Assembly (NCBI GenBank): GCA_002425245.1
Contig: DILW01000049.1
Span: forward strand, 1-7,072
DNA length: 7,072 bases
DNA from: Betaproteobacteria bacterium UBA5582
Lineage (GTDB): Bacteria > Pseudomonadota > Gammaproteobacteria > Burkholderiales > Rhodocyclaceae
Direction of reading: 5' to 3'
Of this stretch, positions 1-5,895 are shown piece by piece; the stretch's first letter is position 1; each line of letters begins with the position of its first letter. Made by a program: the position numbers and the translations under genes. The notes beneath the pieces were generated by a model, which worked only from the letters and a program-made list of their open reading frames with translations, was not told the DNA's origin and did not search any database.

Positions 1-1
1 G

Positions 2-796
2 CTCAAGCAAGCCGAAACCCTGGCGCGCACCCTCAGCCAGGCGGCCAAGACCCACCGCACCGTCGAACTCTCCAGCGCCATCGGCACCCAGGGCGCCGCG
101 CGCAGCACCATCGACGAGCAAGCCGCACCGATCAAGGCCCTGCACACCGTCGCCAGCGGCATGGTCGATGCTGAGGACGAGAACGCCGCCAAAGCCGACG
201 CCGATGCCAAGACCACCCAGGCCGGCCCGGACAAGCGCCCACACCTGACCGACGCCGCCATCATCCAGGCCGCGCGCGGCAACTTCGCCCACGTTGCCGG
301 GCAGAGCCTGCAATACACCAACGACGAAACCGCCGCCTTCGAGAGCGGCGAAGACAGCAACTTCGCCATCGCCGGCAAGACCCGCCTCCACACCGGCCAA
401 GCCATTGGCCTGGTCGCCGGCGCCATCGGCCCGGGCGACGGCAACACCGGCATCAAACTGATCGCCGCCAAGGACGACATCGACCTGCAGGCGCAAAGCG
501 ACGAAATGAAGTTCCAGGCCAAGCAGGACCTGAAGATCGTCTCCGCCAACGCCAACATCGACTTTGCCGCGGCGAAGAAGATCCACCTGGCGGTCAAGGG
601 CGGCGCCAGCATCACCATCGACGGCGGGATTACCGTGCAGTGTCCGGGGACAATCACGGTGCATGCGAGCAAGAAGAAGTTCTCGGGGCCGACGAGTCAG
701 AATTATGCGTTGCCGACGTTTCCGCAAGCGGTATGTGTCGAATGTCTGCAACGCCGAGCCCAGCAACGGGGTGCCTTCATGAAGAAGGGGGATTGA
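2..796 (+). CDS. vgrG: VgrG, T6SS spike protein, C-terminal part (5' end outside window)
   Basis: This is the last 264 codons of a VgrG protein; the reading frame is open to the left edge. VgrG trimers form the needle tip of the T6SS and carry effectors into target cells. The visible part begins with a helical linker (LKQAETLARTLSQAAKTHRT, then SAIGTQGAARSTIDEQAAPI and ALHTVASGMV), typical of the segment before DUF2345 in VgrGs. DUF2345 follows from about visible residue 76, with HTGQAIG, LIAAKDDIDLQAQ, ISANANIDFAA-like and GGxITIDGG-type beta-repeat motifs. The gp27/gp5-like N-terminal half lies outside the window. The tail contains VCVECL and a basic stretch, a tail I associate with VgrGs that precede DUF4123 adaptors. 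The stop lies 4 nt before the adaptor start, so the two are probably co-transcribed. Codon use changes near position 630, from almost uniformly C-ending codons to a mixed set. Family assignment is firm; which effector it carries is inferred from position. Confidence 0.95.
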   Translation, partial: LKQAETLARTLSQAAKTHRTVELSSAIGTQGAARSTIDEQAAPIKALHTVASGMVDAEDENAAKADADAKTTQAGPDKRPHLTDAAIIQAARGNFAHVAGQSLQYTNDETAAFESGEDSNFAIAGKTRLHTGQAIGLVAGAIGPGDGNTGIKLIAAKDDIDLQAQSDEMKFQAKQDLKIVSANANIDFAAAKKIHLAVKGGASITIDGGITVQCPGTITVHASKKKFSGPTSQNYALPTFPQAVCVECLQRRAQQRGAFMKKGD

Positions 797-800
797 TCCA

Positions 801-1697
801 ATGCCGCCGGATATTCAGCGGAGCACCGCGAGTTCAATGCTCGATCAGGTGCTGACGTGGTACGCCGACAAGACCAGGCTTGGAAATTCGTCGTACGTTA
901 TCGTCGATGCCGCACAAAACAAAGCGCTATGGCTAAAACTGGCGGCGAAGTTCGCGAGTCTGCCGATACTGGAGGCATCCGAAGCAGAGATGATTCCCCA
1001 TCTGGTGGCCTTGCCTGCACCGGATCAAATCGATCAGACAACCAGGAAACTGCTGGACCGCGCACATTCGGCAGATTTGAGCGTGCTTTGCAGCACTATG
1101 GCTCACGCGCCCTTGCGGGACCATTTGCGGGCCCATACCGCAGTCCGCTTGTCCGGCGGCATCGAGATGCTGCTTGCTTTCTGGGATCCCGCCATACTGG
1201 GCACCTTGATTGGGCATACGGGCGACGACACGCTACATGTGAAAGGGCCAGTCCTACTTCCGGAACAAAAGACTGCGTTCTTGCACCCGATCTCGGCCTG
1301 GTGTTACCGCGACAGGGAAGAGAACGTGCATTGCCTCGAAGGTTCGGCGGACCCTGTCGCTCACGAACCAAGCCCCCTCGTTCTGGATCAAGCCCAGGAA
1401 GACGCGCTGGTTGAGGCAGGCGTTCCGGACCAGCTTCTTTATCACCTTGAAACCAACCGTCCGACCCTGTTCGATCCGGATTTGCCGCACCATCGCCGCT
1501 ACCGCTTCGTGCGGGCTGTCTTGCCGTCGGCCCGCCAATTGGGCTTGACCGGCATGCGCGATCTGACCAATTTTGTGGCGATCTGCCTGATCTATCGGCA
1601 GCGCATCCAGACCGATCCCGAGATATTGCAGCTACTGGATCAGGTGCAGAAAAAGAAACTGAGCTTCGATGAGGCGCTCGCACAAATGCCGGAGTAA
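801..1697 (+). CDS. DUF4123 domain protein, T6SS effector adaptor/chaperone (Tap/TEC type)
   Basis: This 298-residue protein resembles the DUF4123 adaptors (Tap/TEC) that load a specific effector onto its cognate VgrG and are not themselves secreted. The DUF4123 domain covers roughly residues 17-140. Visible hallmarks are SYVIVDAAQ (31-39), a HAPLRDHLRAHTAVRLSGG segment (102-120) and the diagnostic LLAFWDP (124-130). Residues about 190-298 form the usual C-terminal helical part: LVLDQAQEDALVEAG, then ARQLGLTGMRDL, FVAICLIYRQR and TDPEILQLLDQ. There is no signal peptide, which fits a cytoplasmic chaperone. The start at 801 was chosen because a purine-rich AAGGGGG (785-791) lies 9 nt upstream; Met13 has a worse-placed site. 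It sits between vgrG and the lipoprotein/lipase pair, so its client is most likely the DUF2235 lipase. GC content is lower than in the vgrG core, as is common for exchanged cargo. A degenerate relative of its C-terminus lies at 4301-4501. Confidence 0.88.
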   Translation: MPPDIQRSTASSMLDQVLTWYADKTRLGNSSYVIVDAAQNKALWLKLAAKFASLPILEASEAEMIPHLVALPAPDQIDQTTRKLLDRAHSADLSVLCSTMAHAPLRDHLRAHTAVRLSGGIEMLLAFWDPAILGTLIGHTGDDTLHVKGPVLLPEQKTAFLHPISAWCYRDREENVHCLEGSADPVAHEPSPLVLDQAQEDALVEAGVPDQLLYHLETNRPTLFDPDLPHHRRYRFVRAVLPSARQLGLTGMRDLTNFVAICLIYRQRIQTDPEILQLLDQVQKKKLSFDEALAQMPE

Positions 1698-1701
1698 CTT
1701 G

Positions 1702-2181
1702 ATGATTAAAGCAATGAAACGACGCGGAACATTACTAATGCTGCCAATGATGATCGCGGCCTGTCTGCCGATGCTGGCTTGTTCGCAACCGGCGGGAAAC
1801 AACCTCAAGGATGGAAAGAAAATGAACACACAGCAGGGGCAAGTGGTGTACCTGGATGTGGCAGGCCATGACTATCTGGAGCGACCAATTTTTGACATTC
1901 GGCTGAATGGTATCGAAATCGGCAGTGGCGGTGCTTTGATGACAGGCGTTCCGATCAAGTTAGGGCCACAGGTGCTTTCATGGCGTGATGCAGAAACAGG
2001 GGTAACTACCAAGGCGCGCAATACTCCAGAAGTTAAATCTGTAGATTCGCAGTTCCGCTATCTCGGAGTACACATCTACCCGGATAACACGGTTGAGGTT
2101 ATTCCAGAGCGCTTTTGGCCTGATAAAACGGAAAGAGGAGAAGCCATAATCCGATCTAGAGGTGGTGAACATGGCAAATAG
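1702..2181 (+). CDS. Putative Tle1 immunity lipoprotein (Tli type)
   Basis: This predicted lipoprotein has 159 residues. The ATG at 1702 is preferred because GGAG (1691-1694) lies 7 nt upstream and the gene then begins 4 nt after the adaptor stop; an upstream in-frame ATG at 1669 would overlap the adaptor. The N-terminus is basic (MIKAMKRR), followed by a hydrophobic stretch (LLMLPMMIAACLPMLAC). Either IAAC (Cys21) or MLAC-S (Cys27) could be the lipidated cysteine. The mature part contains PIFDIRLNG, a Gly-rich turn, PIKLGPQVLSW, KARNTP and a closing HIYPDNTVEVIPERFWP. Known Tle1 immunity proteins (Tli1, for example in enteroaggregative E. coli) are envelope lipoproteins encoded beside the lipase, so neutralising the lipase in the periplasm is the inferred role. 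The 3' end overlaps the lipase start by 11 nt, implying coupled translation, with immunity made before toxin. I do not recognise a named domain with certainty. Confidence 0.75.
   Translation: MIKAMKRRGTLLMLPMMIAACLPMLACSQPAGNNLKDGKKMNTQQGQVVYLDVAGHDYLERPIFDIRLNGIEIGSGGALMTGVPIKLGPQVLSWRDAETGVTTKARNTPEVKSVDSQFRYLGVHIYPDNTVEVIPERFWPDKTERGEAIIRSRGGEHGK
2158..2162 (+). promoter_or_regulatory. Ribosome binding site deciding the tle1 start
   Basis: AGAGG lies 8 nt before the ATG at 2171. It favours that start over the in-frame GTGs at 2162 and 2165, which would themselves lie on or against this site. The site lies inside the 3' end of the immunity lipoprotein gene, so ribosomes finishing that gene (stop 2179-2181) can re-initiate on the lipase. 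Confidence 0.6.
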
Positions 2182-4039
2182 CCAGGTTTGCGCCACCCAA
2201 GCCGCCACGCGGGATGTTGCAAACACCTCGGCAACTTCTGCCCAAGATTGCTCGGATGTTGTTCATATTGCCGTTTTTTTTGATGGGACCGGCAATAATA
2301 AGGACGCCGACGAAGGCGAAAAAAAATGGAGCAATGTTGCGCGAATTTGGCAGTCTGCGTGGCAGTTTTCCCGTACCAATCATAGCGCCAACGCCTACCC
2401 TATTTACGTTTCCGGAGTGGGTACGCCCTTCAATGGCAAAGCAATGTTTCCCGGCAAGGAACTAGCAATCAAGCTGGAGGACGGAGACTGGCTGGGTAAA
2501 GGGGCCGGGGCTGGCGGAACACGCCGTCTGGTCTACGGCCAGCAGCAAATCAACGATGCCCTGCGGATGGCGTTGTTGGGCAAAGCCAAGACGCTGGACG
2601 GGCAAGTGGCAAAGTATGCGGAGTCGGGCAAGCAAAAGAGCTTTGCGGATGTTAACCGGGCGCTGGGCAAGCACCGTTTGATCAAGCAGATCAACGTTTC
2701 CATCTTCGGGTTCTCGCGGGGCGCGGCCTTGGCTCGGGCGTTCTGTAATCAATGGCTGTGGGCGTGCAAGGAAGACCGGGGCAAGCTGAGCTACGAGGGC
2801 TACCCGATCCGCTTCTGCTTTCTCGGATTATTCGACACGGTGGCATCCTTTGGCTTGCCGGCAACCAATTCAGTCAACAATCCCTTGCTCGGCGGGTTTA
2901 AGGGACGTGACCTGGTGGTCGATGAGCGGGTTGAGCGCTGTGTCCATCAGGTAGCCGCCCACGAGTTGCGTTTTTCCTTTCCCGTCGATCTGATTCGGCG
3001 GGATGGCGAGTTGGCGGGCAACTGGCTGGAAAAAGTCTATCCTGGCGTGCATTCCGATATCGGCGGTGGATATTCGCCAAACGAGCAGGACATCGACAAC
3101 AACTATGCCCGGATTCCGATGCGGGACATGATGGACGAGGCTTTAGCAAATGGAGTGCGACTATTGGGTTACTCCGATCTCAATAGTCAAAAATATCGCG
3201 CACTTTTTCAAGAGCGTTTCGAATGCCGCCCAGAAACGGAATCCGCGTACAAAGCCTATCGTGCCGCTTGTAACCCCGGTGGCAGCGTCGAAAATCAGGT
3301 GCGTAAGCACATGGAACACCTATACAGCGCGTATGGCACCTTGCATCGACAGGGCGGGGAGAGCGTGACTCAGCGTGAGCACCGCAAAGGCGCGCGTTAC
3401 TCGCGTATTTCGCCGGACGACATGGCCACTGAACTGGCCAACTACGACAAAGCCAGACAAGACCTTGAAAAAGCGACGAAGGGAAACGGTCAGGTTATTG
3501 TTAATCCCATAAAAAATGCCGCCAATCCCGCTTACGTTATCCGCAAAGGAACTTACGCCATGTGGATTGCGCCTCAGGATTGGCAGCGCGCTGCCTTCAA
3601 CAAGACCGCCCCGGATAGCGTCATGAATTTCGTCCATCGCTACGTCCATGATTCCAAGGTGGGATTTCTCTCGAATTTCGAACCGTTCAGCTATTTCAGC
3701 AGCAGGGGGATCAGCGAATCCTCGCGCAGTGTTCGCGGCTGGTTCGAGGATCAGGTAGCGCGCCCGGTCGACAAAGCCTATGAATCCACCATCGACGCAG
3801 CCAATCGTGCCGTGGACAAAGGCACCGAAGCTGTGCGTAAAGCGCAGGAAGTGGTTTCCGAAAAAGCACGTCAGACCGCCGAAGCAATCAGCGATACCGC
3901 CAAACAGGTTAAACAAGCTGCCAGTGAAGTAGCCAATGATGCAGCCCGTCAAGGCAAGCAAATGGCCGAAAGCGTAGGCAAGGCAACTCAGGATGCCGTC
4001 GAAACATTGGGCTCTGCTTGGAACTATCTGGTGCGCTAA
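2171..4039 (+). CDS. tle1: Tle1-family T6SS phospholipase effector (DUF2235)
   Basis: This 622-residue alpha/beta-hydrolase has the DUF2235 signature of Tle1 antibacterial lipases, which cleave phospholipids of the target cell's envelope after T6SS delivery. Motifs in order: HIAVFFDGTGNN near residue 32-43, the nucleophile elbow GFSRGAALA with Ser182, GLFDTVASFG with Asp222, and GVHSDIGGGYSP with His294 and Asp296. Ser182, one of the Asp residues and His294 are the expected catalytic triad. Further conserved-looking blocks are HELRFSFPV and WIAPQDW. There is no signal peptide, as expected for a T6SS substrate. Residues about 525-622 form an unusual Ala/Lys/Asp/Glu-rich, Pro- and Gly-poor helical tail ending in AWNYLVR. 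The reading frame is intact. Position after vgrG, the DUF4123 adaptor and a lipoprotein supports the effector role. T8 and A8 runs lie at 2274-2281 and 2319-2326. Family call firm; exact lipid specificity (A1 or A2) cannot be read from sequence. Confidence 0.93.
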   Translation: MANSQVCATQAATRDVANTSATSAQDCSDVVHIAVFFDGTGNNKDADEGEKKWSNVARIWQSAWQFSRTNHSANAYPIYVSGVGTPFNGKAMFPGKELAIKLEDGDWLGKGAGAGGTRRLVYGQQQINDALRMALLGKAKTLDGQVAKYAESGKQKSFADVNRALGKHRLIKQINVSIFGFSRGAALARAFCNQWLWACKEDRGKLSYEGYPIRFCFLGLFDTVASFGLPATNSVNNPLLGGFKGRDLVVDERVERCVHQVAAHELRFSFPVDLIRRDGELAGNWLEKVYPGVHSDIGGGYSPNEQDIDNNYARIPMRDMMDEALANGVRLLGYSDLNSQKYRALFQERFECRPETESAYKAYRAACNPGGSVENQVRKHMEHLYSAYGTLHRQGGESVTQREHRKGARYSRISPDDMATELANYDKARQDLEKATKGNGQVIVNPIKNAANPAYVIRKGTYAMWIAPQDWQRAAFNKTAPDSVMNFVHRYVHDSKVGFLSNFEPFSYFSSRGISESSRSVRGWFEDQVARPVDKAYESTIDAANRAVDKGTEAVRKAQEVVSEKARQTAEAISDTAKQVKQAASEVANDAARQGKQMAESVGKATQDAVETLGSAWNYLVR

Positions 4040-4086
4040 GGCTTGGTGATCCGGTATTGCTCGGCAGGACAGGAGAAACATTTGGC

Positions 4087-4300
4087 CACCTGCTCAGCGC
4101 CAAGACCACCCCCTACACCTTCGCCAACGACCGGCGAAGCCGAACGCTACGGGCGGTTGGCCATGGAAGCGCTGGAGGCGCGTTACCGCACCTGGCTCGG
4201 TCGCAGCGCAGTGCGCACCCTGAGCGCCGACTCCCGCATCCAGGTTCGCGGCCTGCCCAATCCGGGCGAGCATCGCTACAGCGTCACCACGGTCAGCTGA
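4087..4300 (+). pseudogene. Fragment of a second vgrG (gp27-like region), frameshifted
   Basis: Two adjacent frames together read as a piece of a VgrG N-terminal half. Frame one gives HLLSAKTTPYTFAND up to 4131; after one extra base the next frame gives GEAERYGRLAMEALEARYRT, then WLGRSAVRTLSADSRIQVRG and YSVTTVS, to a TGA at 4298-4300. The pattern GEAERYxRLxxEAxEAR..W.GRSxVRTL..xxxxxVxGxP is, from memory of the family, characteristic of VgrG proteins before the OB-fold. No start codon context, no gp5 needle and no DUF2345 follow. Codons are mostly C/G-ending, like the intact vgrG core at 2-620 and unlike the flanking lipase gene. The left limit is uncertain: 4040-4086 may also derive from it but I see no clear match. 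It joins directly to an adaptor remnant. Confidence 0.65.
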
Positions 4301-4501
4301 GCTAGTTGCGATCTAGCAAAAAGGCTTGGGTTGGAGGCTTTCCCTGAGCAGATGGCGTTGAGTGTCGCCGTGTTGTTCAGCCAGGGAGGCTTGCTTGAAG
4401 ATCCGCAATTTGAATCATGGATGAAGCAAAAAACCTGGTCCGACGGCTCGCTTGAAGCCACGCTGGGAGACTATCTGGAAAAGATGGAGGCAACGCAGTG
4501 A
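4301..4501 (+). pseudogene. C-terminal remnant of a second DUF4123 adaptor gene
   Basis: In the frame of codons starting at 4301 the sequence encodes about 66 residues: ASCDLAKRLGLEAFPEQMAL, then SVAVLFSQGGLLEDPQFESW and MKQKTWSDGSLEATL, ending KMEATQ and TGA (4499-4501). This lines up with the end of the intact adaptor upstream (ARQLGLTGMRDL / VAICLIYRQR / TDPEILQLLDQ): both show A-[RK]-x-LGL, a hydrophobic VAxxL helix, a DP pair about a dozen residues later, and a closing amphipathic helix. The whole DUF4123 domain proper is missing, and a stop codon immediately precedes this stretch, so it cannot make a working adaptor. An internal ATG at 4352 would give 49 residues but its nearest GGAGG is about 15 nt away. 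It ends in a GTGA overlap with the DUF3304 gene, presumably the original operon junction. Confidence 0.65.
4486..4490 (+). promoter_or_regulatory. Ribosome binding site deciding a GTG start
   Basis: GGAGG lies 7 nt before the GTG at 4498 and is the best-placed Shine-Dalgarno sequence for the DUF3304 lipoprotein. It lies inside the end of the adaptor remnant, whose TGA overlaps the GTG (GTGA). Its preservation suggests the lipoprotein is still translated although the upstream gene is broken. Confidence 0.6.
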
Positions 4502-5034
4502 ACCACTGTCGATGTACCTGTCGCCCGCTGGGGCGACTGTCAATGTTCCGCCTGAGCCTGGCCCTGCTGTTGAGCGTCTTCCTTGCTGGTTGCTTGGAAG
4601 AGGAAAAGGTCGGCCTCAGCTATCGCGCCTACAACCATACCAATGAGCACATCGCATCGATCGTGATCAACGGCGAGGGCGGCATTCTGGATGCTGGAGC
4701 GCATGGAGAAGGTGGCGGGGTTTGCTGCGTGGTATTACCCCAGAAATGGCGCCCGGGCCTGAGTGCGACGATCAAATGGCAACCGGAAAGTGATTGGCTT
4801 AAGGACGAGCAGGGCCGGGAAGTGATACGTGACGGGAAGAAGGTTCTGGTTCTGGCGCCGTGGAAAGAGCGCACGGTGGAAGTTCCGAAGTACACCTCTG
4901 ATGAGCTCGACCGCGGCACCTTTTTTATTCACTTTTTCCGCGACGACGACGTCAAGGTGTTGGTCGCTACCCGTTGGGCTGGTTATGCAGGACACCCTTA
5001 TCCGCACCCAGACGGTACCAATCAGCAACCCTGA
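4498..5034 (+). CDS. DUF3304-type lipoprotein, probable orphan T6SS immunity protein
   Basis: This 178-residue lipoprotein starts at a GTG with a strong ribosome binding site. A start at Met16 (4543) is possible and would give a short signal peptide. The signal region is basic (MNHCRCTCRPLGR), then hydrophobic (LALLLSVFLAGC) with a perfect LAGC lipobox at Cys32; Leu at +2 favours outer-membrane sorting. The mature part matches what I recall of DUF3304: YNHTNEHIASIVING, a Gly-rich loop, GGGVCCVVLPQKWRPGL, a TIKW strand, WKERTVEVPKY and FFIHFFRDDDVKVLV, ending near HPYPHPDG. Such lipoproteins occur beside T6SS effector genes and are thought to act as periplasmic immunity factors. No effector follows it here: the next gene is mtfA on the other strand. 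It could still help protect against the neighbouring lipase, or be left from a lost effector. Domain call good, function inferred. Confidence 0.8.
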   Translation: MNHCRCTCRPLGRLSMFRLSLALLLSVFLAGCLEEEKVGLSYRAYNHTNEHIASIVINGEGGILDAGAHGEGGGVCCVVLPQKWRPGLSATIKWQPESDWLKDEQGREVIRDGKKVLVLAPWKERTVEVPKYTSDELDRGTFFIHFFRDDDVKVLVATRWAGYAGHPYPHPDGTNQQP

Positions 5035-5144
5035 ACGCTTACCATGACCATAACTTCGGCTTCCAGTTCTCCGGGGGGGCGTAAATTTTCAGTCCGGGAC
5101 AACAGGCAGTGCGTGCGGTTCTGTACCGTATTCAAGGGTAACGA
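5035..5144. other. Spacer between T6SS island and minus-strand block
   Basis: The spacer separates convergent genes. I see no convincing hairpin with a T-run and no tRNA or inverted repeat. A short plus-strand reading, YHDHNFGFQFSGGA then TAA (5040-5084), is open from the end of the lipoprotein gene but matches no family I can name. It could be a remnant of a lost effector or chance. Confidence 0.4.
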
Positions 5145-5894
5145 TTAGGTCCGCCGCCTGCCCAAGGGATCCTGCCGGTAGTAGCGGCGTAGTAGCTGGT
5201 AGAGCGCCGGGTATTCGCTGTTGACGGTTTCCGGGATGCCGAAGAAGCATTCGCTGAGTACGGCGAAGAATTCCGCCGGGGCGTCGCTGGCGTAGGGGTC
5301 GATGCGGGTTTCTTCGCCGCTGTCGACGCGCTGGCAGAAGTCGTCGTAGGCGGCATGGAAGGTGTTTTCCCAGTCTTCGACGGTGATGCCGGAGTGGAGC
5401 GCGGGCATGCCGTCGACTTCGCCGTTGAGCATGTCGAGCTTGTGCGCGAATTCGTGGATGACCACGTTGTAGCTGCCGTCGGCCAGTTGCACGTCGCGCC
5501 AGGAGACGAGGAGTGGGCCGCCTTCCCAGGCTTGGCCGGAGAGGACATCGTTAAATTGGTGTACGACGCCGGCTTCGTCGGCGATTTCGCAGGGGACGAC
5601 GAATTCGTCGGGATAGACGACGATGCCGACCCAGTCGCGGTAGGCGTTGAGGCCGAGTTCGAGGATGGGCAGGCAGCCCTGGGCGGCGATGGCGACGCAG
5701 ATTTCGTCGCTGAGTTGCAGCTCGCCGGCGGTGGAGAATTCCTTGTCGGCGAGAAAGCGCTCGGCCAGGTTTTTCAGGGCTTGCCGCTCGCCGGGCTTGA
5801 GGTCGCGGAAGAAGGGCTGGCTGGCCATGGTCTGCTGCCAGAGCGGGTCGGGAATCGGCTTGGGGCGGGGGCGCAGCCAGTCGAACAGGCCCAT
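5145..5894 (-). CDS. mtfA: MtfA, M90-family zinc metallopeptidase (Mlc titration factor A)
   Basis: This 249-residue protein matches MtfA, a cytosolic zinc peptidase that in E. coli binds and inactivates the glucose repressor Mlc and so raises ptsG expression. The zinc signature HEFAH is at residues 147-151 and is followed by KLDMLNG; Glu208 in AEFFAVLSE is the expected third ligand, and Glu148 the catalytic base. Other typical parts are the N-terminal amphipathic FDWLRPRPKP, VYPDEFVVP and SWRDVQLADGSYNVV. Length is close to E. coli MtfA (265). There is no signal peptide. The ATG lies 1 nt after the transporter stop, with AAAGG 5 nt upstream inside the transporter's last codons, so translation is probably coupled. 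Whether an Mlc partner exists in this organism cannot be seen, so a general peptidase role is also possible. Confidence 0.93.
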   Translation of the reverse strand: MGLFDWLRPRPKPIPDPLWQQTMASQPFFRDLKPGERQALKNLAERFLADKEFSTAGELQLSDEICVAIAAQGCLPILELGLNAYRDWVGIVVYPDEFVVPCEIADEAGVVHQFNDVLSGQAWEGGPLLVSWRDVQLADGSYNVVIHEFAHKLDMLNGEVDGMPALHSGITVEDWENTFHAAYDDFCQRVDSGEETRIDPYASDAPAEFFAVLSECFFGIPETVNSEYPALYQLLRRYYRQDPLGRRRT

Positions 5895-5895
5895 G

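Noticed and set aside
1096..1683. Minus-strand frame opposite the DUF4123 gene.
   Set aside because: It has no recognisable motif and is Arg/Ser/Pro-rich; the plus strand carries the FWDP-containing adaptor.
3320..4081. Long minus-strand open frame opposite the lipase tail.
   Set aside because: It is antisense to a convincing DUF2235 gene; its Phe/Gly/Cys-rich composition is what the reverse of the Ala/Lys-rich tail gives, and no family motif is visible.
4352..4501. A possible 49-residue gene from the ATG at 4352.
   Set aside because: The ribosome binding site is poorly spaced, and the protein aligns with the end of the adaptor, so a remnant is the simpler reading.
5041..5057. ACCATGACCATAAC resembles the start of lacZ-alpha in vectors.
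   Set aside because: The match is short and diverges immediately; no vector sequence surrounds it.
5044..5148. Small plus-strand reading frame beginning MTITSASSSPGG and ending at 5148.
   Set aside because: There is no good ribosome binding site and no recognisable motif, and it runs into the end of mtfA.
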